A stretch of 64,000 nt of DNA, from the NCBI GenBank assembly GCA_030549335.1, contig JAUKPH010000018.1, positions 7,626,001-7,690,000 of the forward strand. Direction: 5' to 3'. The position numbers were made by a program, and so were the translations under genes. The notes beneath the pieces are model-generated. The model made no database searches and was not told where the DNA came from. It saw nothing but the letters and a program-made list of their open reading frames with translations. This DNA comes from Pontederia crassipes. Its lineage: Eukaryota; Streptophyta; Magnoliopsida; Commelinales; Pontederiaceae. Shown here one piece after another: positions 37,981-49,124 of this stretch (positions are counted from its first letter, which is position 1; each line of letters starts with the position of its first letter).

Positions 37981-39405
37981 CACTACAAGAAAATCGTGAT
38001 TTTTCGACGGATAATTTCAGACGGTTCTAAATCCGTCGCAATTTGCGACGGATTTTTTGACGGTTCCGTTTCCGACGGATTTTTCGACGGTTATGACCGT
38101 CGGAAATAATTTATATTATTATTTAATTTTTTGACGATTAGGAACGTCGATATTTCCGATGGATATCCATCCGTCGCAATTTCCGATGACTTTTCTGACG
38201 GTTACAACCGTCGGAAATAAAAAAATTAAATTATATAATTTATCATATTATTATTTAATTTTTCGACGATTAGGAACGTCGATATTTCCGACGGATATCC
38301 ATCCGTCGCAAAATCCGCCGTAATTTCTGAAGGTCGTAATCGTCGGTAAATGTATAATAATATCATATAAAGAGTATTTTATTAATATAACTAGCGACGG
38401 TCCAAACCGTCGCAATTACCGATGGTTTTGACCGTCGATAACGATTACCGACGGTTCAAACCATCGGTAAAATAAAAAATAAACATTATATATAACTAAA
38501 TATATTTTCGACGGTCAAAACTGTCGGTAATTATAAAAATATTTAATATTTACGTTTTCGACGGCCGAAACCGTCGGTAATTAAAATTTCGTTATCCCGC
38601 TTTTTTTTTCCTTTTCCCGCTTTCTTTCCACTTTTTCCCTTTATATATATTCCTCCTCCTCCCTCTTCTCTCTCTCTCCCTCCTCCCTCCACTCCTCTCT
38701 CTCTCCCTCCTCTCCTCTCTCTCTCCCGGCCGCGAGCACCCTCTCCCGCGCTGGACGCCGACGACCCTCCCGCGCCGGACGCCGGCGACCCTCTCCCGCG
38801 CCGGACGTCAGTGACCCTCCCGCGCCGGTGACCCTCTCCCGCACTGGCGACCCTCTCCCGCGTCGGCGTCTCTCTCTCTTTCTCTCTCCCGCTCCGCGTC
38901 GGGGAGCTGGCCGCGGTCCGATCCGGCCGCTAATTTTTTTTATATTTAAAAAATTATTTGCGACGGTTGCGACCGTCAAAAGATCGACAGTTGCGACGGC
39001 CGTCCAAAGTTTCGACAGTTGCGACCGACGAAAAGTTGCGACGGCTCGTACCGCCGACCTTTTTCGGCGGTTGCAACCGTCGAAAATTTCGACGGTTCGG
39101 ACCGCCGGCCTTTTTCGGCGGTTGCAACCGTCGGAACTTTCGACGGTTTGAACCGCCGGGGACTTTTCCGGCGGTTGCAATCGTCGGAAAATTTCGACGG
39201 TTCAAACCGCCGGGGACTGTTTCGACGGTCAGAACCGTCGATATTTTCGACGAATTTTTTTCAACCGTCGCAAATCCATTTGCGACGAGCGTTTTTCCGA
39301 CGGATCGATTCCAACTGAAAAACCATCAGTAATTGCGTTACCGACGGTTTTCGGGCTGATTACCGACGGTTCGGACCATCGGTAATCAGCATTTTTCTAG
39401 TAGTG
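37981..39405. mobile_element. non-autonomous CACTA element, 1425 bp, with dense sub-terminal repeats
   Basis: Starts CACTACAAGAAAATCG, ends ATTTTTCTAGTAGTG, flanked by TAA at 37978-37980 and 39406-39408. Both sub-terminal regions are packed with CGACGGTT / AACCGTCG units in both orientations, the expected transposase-binding clusters of this superfamily. The middle (38640-38930) is CTC/GCGCC-rich. The ORF readings here are low-complexity repeats, not a transposase. Confidence 0.93.
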
Positions 39406-39408
39406 TAA

Positions 39409-40254
39409 TGACTAGTTAAAGTCAATATCATGATATATCTCGATATGAGATAAACAATAATAATTAGCAGTAAATTCATTGTACAATGGTGGTGAGGAAC
39501 TATACAACATTATAGCCATAATTTTTTATTAGAGGGTAACGTAACAATCCTGTAGTTATGCTATCTGTTATATTTAATTAAAGAGTTTTTTCTGTTGACC
39601 TTCCCTGAACTATGAATTTTTTTTGTGTCTAACAATGACTTTTGAATATTCCACTGACATCCCCTAAACTATGTCTTGGTGCATTTGGTTGAAGATATAT
39701 AGTATTACTTGGAATGTAAAGATGCTAAGAAATGTAATTTAAGTAATCACATTCCAAGCAAAGTTGAATTTCCATGTTTATTTTAGTTTAATAAAGGAAT
39801 CACATTCCCCTCCTCTCTCTCTCTCTCTTTCTCCCTCTCCCATAGTGGAGTCAATGGAATGTGAGAAAAACACCATTTATGGTGATAATGGAATTCCAAC
39901 ATTTCATAGGAATGTCACATTCCTAATTACATTACCAAATGACACATAACTAAAAATTAGAATTCATCATTCCTATCAAGATGCTTAGGAATTTAAAAAA
40001 GATAGAATGAACCAAACACTTAAGTCCATCCATCAACCTCCTTTAAGTTTTCCATTAACTTTCATTGTTTTCATTTATGAAATGACCAAACTACTCTTTC
40101 CTCGTATCATCTAATATTATAAAATATAAAAAATATATTATAAAAATAAAAAAATATATGTTTTGCCAACATGTTGAGGGGGGCGTCCCCCCCTCTCCAG
40201 TGACGATCATGGGGGAGCCCCCTCCCGTCAACAACGAGATTGCAGAAGAGATAA
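39409..40254. other. spacer with a possible MITE
   Basis: 39677-40021 may be a MITE: GTGCATTTGGTTGA at the left and TGAACCAAACAC at the right are imperfect inverted ends, with a CT-rich tract near 39810. The class is unclear. 40140-40240 is a GC-rich patch. Confidence 0.3.
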
Positions 40255-41275
40255 AGTTTTTATGCTATATCTAATTATATTTTGATGATACAAATCTCAA
40301 ACAATCTAAGTCATATATTTAAAGTGTGAGAAAAGTTCAATTCATAATGAATTATTTTATGTACTGAATTTGAAGTTAATATTTGAATATGTTTGATTCT
40401 TATCTAGACTAACATGTGAATATGAAAGTTGTAGATTATCTTGTTAGCTTTCCAACGAATCAAATCACATCATTCTGATATCGATGTAAAAAGTTATGTG
40501 CAAAATAGTACAAAATAGTCGACCAGTCGGTTTGACGAACTGATCGACCAGTTAAGTGAACCGATCGATCGATTTGAATAGATAAGTCACAAATCACAAA
40601 TATTTGAAGACCAGTCAACCGTTGGAGGCATCGATCGATCGAATCGCATGTAAAATGATCTATAACGACTAAGTTTTTTTCCAAAAAAAAGGACAACGGT
40701 CATATTATCCAAAGAGGACTATAAAAGGAGTCCAAGGGGTGCAGAATCAATCACATATTGAAGGGAAACATCAAGCATCAAAGGAAAATCATTTTCTTGA
40801 TGTTATTAAGCTATATCGTTGAATCTTCTCTTCTTTCTTTCTTTTCTTTATGCGAGTTTGATATTGTAAAAGAGAGAAACATTTGTTTAGATATTTTAGT
40901 GTGAGCTCTTGTGTAGTAGAGATTTTATCTTACCTCTCGAACTATAGAAAAAATTGACAATGCTCATTTGTAAAAGAGGCGTGCCTACTTCTTGAGCAAA
41001 GAATCAATGGGTAAAAAAGCTTCATAGGAGGAGAGATTATGTTGCATCTCGAAGTGGAGAAGAAGGTGGTGTAAAGAGTTTTCCTTACCCTATTTGGAAT
41101 GAAGAAAAAATGTAAGTGAAATATTCGACGATCTCGAGATCGAGAAGTCGGAGTGGAGACGTAGATCAAGATGTGCCGAACCTCGTCAACAAATCTCTCA
41201 TCTCTTTTGTGTTTGCTTTCTCTCTCCCTCTCCTTCCTATCTTATTATGCAAAAACTCAAAGCAAAACTCGAAAG
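40255..41275 (+). repeat. truncated copia-type LTR
   Basis: Carries the layout of the LTRs at 18257 and 47815: TATTTTGATGATA near the start, a TATA box (GACTATAAAAGGAG near 40710), and the conserved box CTCGAGATCGAGAAGTCGG with CGAACCTCGTCAAC near 41112-41190. The usual LTR end is missing; a different repeat follows from about 41276. Confidence 0.6.
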
Positions 41276-42010
41276 AGATGAGGTAGAATGGAGCTAAGTG
41301 CTATATCGTTGATCACGATGGAAGCCACCTCTAGAGTCCACCTGGCCAGTTGGTGATTCGTGCATACATATGATATTGTTGCATTGCATACACATGTTCG
41401 ATATGTTTAAATGTCAATGATTGTAAATTGAGTGTGATAATTTTGATTGGAATGTTATATATGTGTTTATTAAATGTATGAAAATATTGATTTTGATATT
41501 AGTGATTAATGCTTGTATTTTTATGTCTTTCCGAATTTATTAGATGGTAACACATAGCTTATGAGTTATCAATTTACTGAGCTATTTTTTCTCATAATGC
41601 TATTTCTAATATTTTTCAGATCAGTATAGCTTCTTGGATCGTGTGAGCTCATAATCTTAGCAGGTTAACTCCTTCGATGTAAAGGTATTGAGGGGAGTTA
41701 TTACTCTCATGTCCTTTTTGTTAGGATGTCGAGAGAATTGGTCCAGTTTATTATTTTTGTTAAAATAAGTTGTACCGAAAATAAAGTTATTTTGTAAAAT
41801 GTAAAATTTAAGGATTATTGGTCTATTCTGAATGATCATAATTTATATAATTTGTTTAATGGTATTTTTATTCTTATGTTATAAAATTAATTACATCACG
41901 TTTCCGCAATCTTTTCTCGATTTTATGTCCATAATGAGTCGCAAAGTCCTTCCCTTAGTCAAAGTTTCCATGGCTATATCTAGGATGACATGGTTATGCT
42001 TATAGTTGGG
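41276..42010 (+). repeat. inverted partner of 42905-43970
   Basis: GGAGCTAAGTGCTATATCGTTGATC, GCCACCTCTAGAGTCCACCT, the AAGGTATTGAGGGGAGTT block and the ATTACATCACGTTTC block occur here in order, and in reverse complement between 43970 and 42905. Confidence 0.8.
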
Positions 42011-42904
42011 TTGTCATTTTTATGCTTATAGTGGGTTATCAGTGTTTAGCTTAGATTGTGACAGTTTCAGAATTTTAGTATGAGTTTATATAAGGGCTAA
42101 TGTATGACATTTTGAAATGTGATATTGCTATTTGCTTTTTATCACTTATGATTCTATGCATGGCAACCCTATATATTGATTTGTATATGTGAACTTGACA
42201 TGCAATTTGAAAAAAAAGGAGAGAGAACTATTGTGTATTCACATATAGTATGCAAATAATGCATAGTTAGAAATGTGACAAGTACGTGATTATTTGTATT
42301 ATTGTTTGATATTTGTATGAATTTGACATGATTTTGTGTGTTGATGAATTGTGTGACATGTATGTTTAAATTGACATAGGAATATATATACCTTCTCATT
42401 TCCAAATCAACCATCACTTACGTTTTATAGGAGATAAGAAAGTAACTTCGTGTTCTCCAATCTATTATAGTATGCTAATAAGTTGTTTTGAAAATGATGT
42501 GTTCTTGAATTACTTAGGGTAGAAACAAAAATATTTATTTTCAAAAAATATATGCCTTCATCTTTAAGGTACAGGTATTTTGCCAACAAAAATTGCTATA
42601 TGATTTTATAAATTAGATATTAAATCAAATATGACATGAAATTATTTGATAATTTAGGAAGAGATAGATACCGACGTTAGGATTCAATTACAATTGAATT
42701 ATTTGAAATATATATGTTGACACTTGTGAAATTTATTGTGCTCTTTTCAAAAGGATATAAGGAAAAAAAAGAATTTGGAATTTTATAAGTTACGCCTCTG
42801 AAAGTTTACTTTTAGGAAAATTGGAAATTATTAGAAAAAGGAGTTGTGTACTAATTACTAAAAATAATAAAAAAAAATGGTTACTCAATCTTTCAACATG
42901 AAAC
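42011..42904. other. AT-rich loop between inverted copies
   Basis: No gene or clear repeat was recognised apart from AT-rich sequence with scattered ATG-initiated short frames. Confidence 0.4.
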
Positions 42905-43019
42905 TTAGGGTGAAACGTGATGTAATTAATTTTGATAACATAAGAATAAAAATATCATTAAAAAATTATATAAATTATGATCATTCAGAGCAAACCAATA
43001 ATATAATTGTCACGACCTT

Positions 43020-43041
43020 GATTTAAACCGTGGTTTAAATC
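43020..43041. repeat. 22-nt palindrome
   Basis: GATTTAAACC-GT-GGTTTAAATC, ten-base perfect arms. Confidence 0.9.
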
Positions 43042-43103
43042 AAAGTTCGCAACTCATTATGGATAATCAAACGAAATTATAAAGGAATGCAAAAACGTGA
43101 TGT

Positions 43104-43106
<3 letters not shown>

Positions 43107-43137
<31 letters not shown>
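43107..43137. repeat. (AT)n microsatellite
   Basis: About 15 AT units inside one copy of the ACGTGATGTAA block. Confidence 0.9.
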
Positions 43138-43138
<1 letters not shown>

Positions 43139-43970
43139 CATAAGAATAAAAATAGCACTAAACAAATTATACAACTTATGTAATGATCATTTCAGAGCAA
43201 GTTGATTTCTTTAAGTTTTATGTTCCACAAAATGACTTTATCTTTGATACAACTTATTTTGACAAAAATAAGAAACTGAACCAAATCTCTCGATATCCTA
43301 ACAAAAAGACACGATAGTAACAACTCCCCTCAATACCTTTACATCAACTCTGCTAGCATTATGAGCTCGCACGATCTTAGAAGCGATACTAATCTAAAAA
43401 AATATTATAAAAAACATTATGAGCAACACTAGCTCAGTAAGTTGATAACTCATAATCTATATGTAACCATCTAACAAATTCGGAAAGACATAAACATACA
43501 TGCATTAAACATAATATCAAAATCAATATTTCCATACATTTAATAAATACATATATAACATTCCAATCACAATCATTACATTCAATTTACAATCATTGTC
43601 ATCTAAACATATCAAATATATGTATGCAATACAACACTCTCATATGTGTGCACGGATCACCAACTGGTCAGTGGTCGATAGGTGGACTCTAGAGGTGGCT
43701 CACATCATGATCAACGATGTAGCACTTAGCTCCATTATATCTCATCCCTTTCGGGGAACATATCATATATCGATAAGTAGACTCTAGAGGTGGCTCCTAT
43801 GGATTCTAGAGGTGGCCCCCATCGCGACTACTCATGATGGGCACTTAGCTCTGCAGGACACTTAACTCCAACCTATTTTATTACATTATTGGGGAATAAA
43901 ATGATGGATTGGACTCTAGAGGTGGCTCCCATCGTGATCAGCGATATAACACTTAGCTCTAACTATCATA

Positions 43971-45500
43971 TATACGAATGCAAGCAGATGTCGATGCATA
44001 ATTCATCACATAACAAACATATCTCGAATATAAAAAAGATGAATCATATCAGATACTCATTCGAACAGAATAAGATTACATCTTATAAACTTGATCCATA
44101 ACATTTCACATAAGCTCTTCCAATGAATCATCAATTGATTAGTTATTCAACACATAATTTTCATATAAACTTATCGAAATATACATTTAACACATATAAT
44201 GATCAATGTCACATCGAATTCAAAAGAAGTGAATACATAGAGTAGAAGAAACTAACTTACCTATAAGGGCTAACAAAAAGTTTCTTTTCCTTTTTCACTA
44301 CTTTACTCTTCTACTCCTATAACAATAATAGTAAGAAACACATTACTACTATGATCTGAACACAAGTCTATCACACATGAAATATAATTAATAGCAAAGG
44401 TATATGAACCTTAAGTATTTACTCATAACTTAAATAACTATTTAACATAAAGATTGACATAATATTATGACAGATTGCACACATAACCAAATGACATCAT
44501 TCCAATTTTCTTTAGTTCCAAATTATAGAAACATTAATCTGTAAAAATTTTATATCTTATTCCATTATGATTTGTTCTCATAAAAATCAACATTCAGCCA
44601 AACTTTTATGTTGTTTCTTTATTCTGACAGACTGAGTGATCTTACTTTTATGATTTATCTAAAATAATAAGCATTCCCTGTTCTAGTACTTTTAATTTTT
44701 TCTAATAGTAGACTTCCTATGGTGCAACTCATAAAATTACTTGAATTTCTATTTATTTGTACTGAGCACAATAAATTTAACAAATACTAGCATAATCTAT
44801 TCTAAGTTCTATCCTGACAAACTAAGACTCGATAAAATATTTATAACTTTTAATACACATATCATTTTCGAGTGATTTCAATTGTCAATTTCTATAACAC
44901 CCTCAATTATCAAATACTTCCATGATATATTGGATTTAATACATAATTTACAAATCCGGGTAATAATTTCGATGGACAGAATGATAGTACCTTAAAGATA
45001 AGAGCATAACTTTATCTATAGAAATCATATTAACATGATTCTAAATCTCAATGTAAGTAGACTCATAGAGGATCAATTAGAATAAATTTCATAATTTTCG
45101 GACTACCCGAAGGTAAGGAATTATGTAGCTAAAAATTGGAGAACCAATTGAAGGCTAAGGTTAATCTTGTTCATGAATAACATGAGTTTTGTCCCATGAT
45201 CAAGTAAAATATAAAAAATGAATAGATGAGAAATGTTTAAAGAAATTTTAATTAGGAATTATGTAGTTAAAATCTAAAGAAAATGATGGAACTTACCAAA
45301 ATCTAAAATCTCAGTTGCTCTTTGTTGAAACTCAAGAGGCCTCCGACGATTATCAGCATAACTCTTCTACCTGTTCTGTGCCGTTTTAAGTTTTTCTTGG
45401 ACAACCTTAATCTTTTCAGTAGTGGTTTGTACCAACATTGGATCTATTACTTGTTTTTCACCAATTTCTTCCTAACAAATAGGGGACCTATAATAAACTA
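43971..45500. other. AT-rich repeat-derived spacer
   Basis: Probably the rest of the minus-strand copy of the same repeat family (promoter-like CT-rich stretch near 44280-44330). No coding region recognised. Confidence 0.35.
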
Positions 45501-45506
45501 TAGCAC

Positions 45507-45832
45507 GGGAGAGATGTTGGATATATATGGGAACGTGGCCTTGTTTAGATGTAACGCATTTTGAGAAAATTGTGTGGGCCGATGCCTAGAGCGGACAATA
45601 TCACACGCTAGTAGAGAATGTTACATATGGTATTAGAGACACTCCACGTTGAGTCCCCTAGAAGGAAAGGATGCATGAGGCATACCTTGGATTAGTCTCA
45701 AATGCATAAATCACGGAAGAGATGCTGGGTATATATGAGAACATGGCCTTATTTAGGTGTGAGCGTTTTGAGAAAACTGTGCGGGCCGAGGTCTAGAGTG
45801 GACAATATCACACACTAGTAAGCAATGCTACA
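45507..45832 (+). repeat. tandem LTR-end fragments with primer-binding site
   Basis: Two related units (45507-45625 and about 45714-45832) read GAGATGTTGGATATATATGGGA, then GGACAATATCACAC, and end near TTACA. Directly after the first, at 45628-45638, TGGTATTAGAG matches the initiator-Met primer-binding site except for one T. So 45625 is an LTR end followed by the start of an internal region. Confidence 0.65.
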
Positions 45833-46425
45833 CTTCTCTCTCCCAAATCTATTCTTCCATCACGAATTGATCCACACGTAGTCCTACTAGATTTCATGCT
45901 CTCTATCGTGTAATTGTTCGATCTAATGATCAATTCTGACCTTGTGTAATATTGTTCTCAATTTTTAGATTCGATTGAAAGGATCAATTTTCTGTCCTGT
46001 ACAATGGCGATGGACCGTTTCCACAACGGGCGACCATTTTTCCTTTTTCGATCCTATCAATCCGTCTCCAAATTCTCTCTCGATTTGATTAACTTAATCT
46101 CATAACAAATGCAACCAAAGAAGAAGGTTGTTGTCTGTCCTTGAAAGGGGAAGGAACCAAGGTCTTCTTCTCACCTACCATCAGCCTCTCCGACACCGCC
46201 TCCCAAAAAATTTGATTCTTTTCTATTTGCTAACATGTCTACTGCGTTAAACTTTGAACAACTCTATTCCTCTGGAAAAGTAGCACGTGGTATTCCCTTA
46301 ACATGAACTTTGTCCATGATTTGTTTAGGCATTGGTTGGCTTTCACTCATGTCTAAGAACCTGTCTATCCTAGATTGGTTCGACTTTTCTATACCAACCT
46401 GTCATTTCCTGAATCTTGATCTTAT

Positions 46426-46881
46426 GTGACTTCTTACATCTTTGGTCGTATTATTAAGATCCCTTCATCTTTGATTTGTGAGACATTTGATGTTCCTAAA
46501 AGAGGACTCACTAACATTGCGACTCACAAGTGGCCCTCCGATATCTCTATCACCGAAGCTCTTGAGGTTGTCTTTTGTTATGAAGTAGATAGCTTTCCGA
46601 TAAAAGGGATTCTAAAGAAGTTGATCCATTCACTTCTTGTTGCTCATCATATTGTTAGTCATATTCTATTTCCTCTATTCAGTCATTACACTGAGATGAC
46701 TTTTTATGACCTACGCCTTCTCTATTGCCTTCTTGATCTTCCTCCGGTTAATTTTGGAACCTACATGATTTATCACTTCATATCCACAAAAAAAAGACTC
46801 CAAACACTCTCACAATATGATTCTTCACTTCGGTTCTTTTCTTATTTAGATCTTTCGTCAAAAAGATATTACCATTATTGA
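46426..46881 (+). CDS. putative plant transposon protein-like ORF (LTR-element internal region)
   Basis: A 151-codon ORF whose pattern (FDVPKRGL, THKWPSDISITEA, LLVAHHIVSHILFP, YDLRLLYCLLDLPPVNFGTYMIYHF) resembles the domain annotated as putative plant transposon protein, found in gag-like ORFs of non-autonomous LTR elements. The upstream part (about 46090-46425) is broken by stops, and the reading continues poorly to 47123. A polypurine tract and LTR follow at 47801-47815 on the same strand, which fits an internal retroelement ORF. Function unknown; the match is by recall of the pattern, not by search. Confidence 0.5.
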   Translation: MTSYIFGRIIKIPSSLICETFDVPKRGLTNIATHKWPSDISITEALEVVFCYEVDSFPIKGILKKLIHSLLVAHHIVSHILFPLFSHYTEMTFYDLRLLYCLLDLPPVNFGTYMIYHFISTKKRLQTLSQYDSSLRFFSYLDLSSKRYYHY

Positions 46882-47800
46882 GACAAAGGCACACTATTAT
46901 GAGAGACCCATTGATATCATTTGGGAAGGTCACCTTGAAGCGTAAGGGACTTGTCCTATGTGGCACCGAATGGATCTTTGCCAAGAAAGGATATGAGACA
47001 CCAAATGACTCGGAATCTGATGATGCAACAGGTACAACGATACCTACAAGAGCTCCAATGGAGGATACAGGACCTTCATACGTCCTCCATCTGCACCGAC
47101 TAGTGTCTGACGTGCATCTATAGTTTCTTCACGTGATGATTGGAATGGGATGACACACGCATGGACGAGATCGATAGACACTTGGACGATATGACTGCAC
47201 ACATGGAGCACTTGGAGATTGATCATCATCGCACTCAGGATTGTCTATTTGCATATTTTCGCTCAGGGTTTTGACACTTCATCATATGAGCGAGTTGCAT
47301 CCCCTCCGTCCGACGATGCTCCGGATGTTTAGTTTTCTTCATTTGTTTTCTTCACTTTGTTCTCCACTTTGATTATGTCAAAAGGGGGAGAAGATGTGTG
47401 ATTTTGTGTATGTGAATGTGTGACATTATGTGTGTGATGTTGAACTCCTATTTATGATTATGTGATGAAGACTATGTTGAACTCCTATTTGTTTATGTAT
47501 GGATATGGATGGACAGTTTATGTTGTTAAACTTCTAGTTGTTATTTTGACCATGCTCTTATCTATGATGGATGGATATTGTCATCTTATAGATGTCACTA
47601 TGGATATATTTTCTAGATGTTATTTGGATGTCATTATGATTTTGTTTCTTGTGATATCATTATGTTTTATAAAGAGAAAATATCCTTTGATTAAGGGGGA
47701 GTTAATAATATTTTTGATATAACAAGATAAGCATAAATTAAGGGGGAGGAATTTACATTTTGTTATTTATTTACCTCCTCGTCACTTTATTTTTCATCAT

Positions 47801-47814
47801 AAAAAGGGAGAGAT
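47801..47814 (+). other. polypurine tract
   Basis: AAAAAGGGAGAGAT immediately before the TGTTGG start of the LTR at 47815; the standard plus-strand priming position. Confidence 0.75.
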
Positions 47815-49124
47815 TGTTGGTCCAAGGACCATATTCTAAGTATTTTGATGATAGCAAACAAAGAAGATGATGTACTAATTGTACTTGAAGTGTTAGTGTA
47901 AACAGGTTAAATATTTTTACGAAGAAAAAGGGGTCGAATGTTTTCAGCAATAGAAACGGACGACTGTAATTATAACGGGCGACCGTTTTGACTTATAATG
48001 GACTACCAAAGCAGAGCTGAAACAATGCTAATTACAGTGTGAAATGATATTCTTAAAACGTACGACCGATTTAATTTTGGTCGATCGTTATATGTGTTAC
48101 ATGAAAGATTAAAGTACATAACGGGCGACCAAAGTAATAGATGGAACGACCGCAGATTACAGAGAGTGCGAACATTTCTAATCGGATGACCGAAACTGTA
48201 ATGGTCGACTGTTTTGGATAACAAAGATAAAAAATATGAAAATCGGACGACCGAAGGAAAATCGCTGCATGGATGACCATAGATTACAGAGAGCACAAAT
48301 ATTTCTAAATCAGACGACCAAATCCCTTTCGGTCAATCGTTATGGAAGCAAAAATTAATTAAATGATTATGATCCTTCTATGGACTACGATCAATGGAAA
48401 ATTGCACAGAAAAGACAAATGCAACGATTATTATTTTATATAGGATGGACGCCCGTTACTATAATGGGCGACCACCGAATATGCGACAAAAGGCTTAACG
48501 GCTAGTTCTTGTGCAAAACGGATGACCGATATTAAAACGGACGACCGCTTTTGAAGTGACAGTACAACGCTTTTCAAATTGATTTACAATGTCTATATTT
48601 TCAAAAGAAGCCTATAAAAGAGATTCAAAAGACTGAAGAAAAATCATCTAAGTAAGACAAATTACTCTAGAACTTCCTTCAAGTCCAAAGCATTTTTCTT
48701 GAGCTTAATCTTGTAAATCATCCATTCTCTCTTCTAGTTTCTAGGTGTGAGCATCTTGTGTTAGAAGAAAGATTTGAAAAGAATTATTGTGTTCTTGTTT
48801 AGAGAGTTTTGAGAGCTCCTTATAAGAAGATGAAGAGGTGTGCCTTATCTTTTAAGCATTGTGATGTAAAAAATGTTATTCTCTCTCTACAAGAAAAGAG
48901 AAAGTGAATCTCCGACGGTCTCGAGGTCGGAAAGTCGAAGCGGGAACGTAGACCAAGGAGTTGGGTCGAACCTCGTCAACATATTGCGCCTTCCTGATTT
49001 TTTTGACTCTTCTTACTTATCTTTTACTTGCTTCTGATCGTATTTTCTAAAAATTGACTTTTTCGGTTAAAATTTTTATACACCAATTCCTCCCCTCTTA
49101 GTGTTTTCGATCCTACGTTCATCC
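47815..49124 (+). repeat. 3' LTR, copia type
   Basis: Starts TGTTGGTCCAAGG after the polypurine tract. It contains CCTATAAAAGAG (TATA, near 48610), the conserved box GTCTCGAGGTCGGAAAGTCG with CGAACCTCGTCAAC near 48918-48980, and the end-type segment CACCAATTCCTCCCCTCTTAG. Related to the LTRs at 14765, 18257 and 40255. The exact right end is not fixed. Confidence 0.7.

Larger units (their letters stand above)
42905..43970 (-). repeat. second copy of the 41276 repeat, inverted and rearranged
   Basis: Homologous to 41276-42010 in reverse. The ACGTGATGTAA...AACATAAGAATAAAAATA segment occurs twice (42911 and 43095), with a palindrome and an AT run between. The CTCTAGAGGTGGCTCC segment is repeated about four times between 43685 and 43935. 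Confidence 0.75.

Noticed and set aside
38641..39180. Long ORFs on both strands inside the CACTA element
   Set aside because: They are built from repeated CGACGG units and GA/CT runs, and shift frames with equal repeat content; no transposase features.
37981..39405. CRISPR-like regularly spaced short repeats
   Set aside because: The CGACGG units are irregularly spaced, in both orientations, and bounded by CACTA ends in a plant genome.
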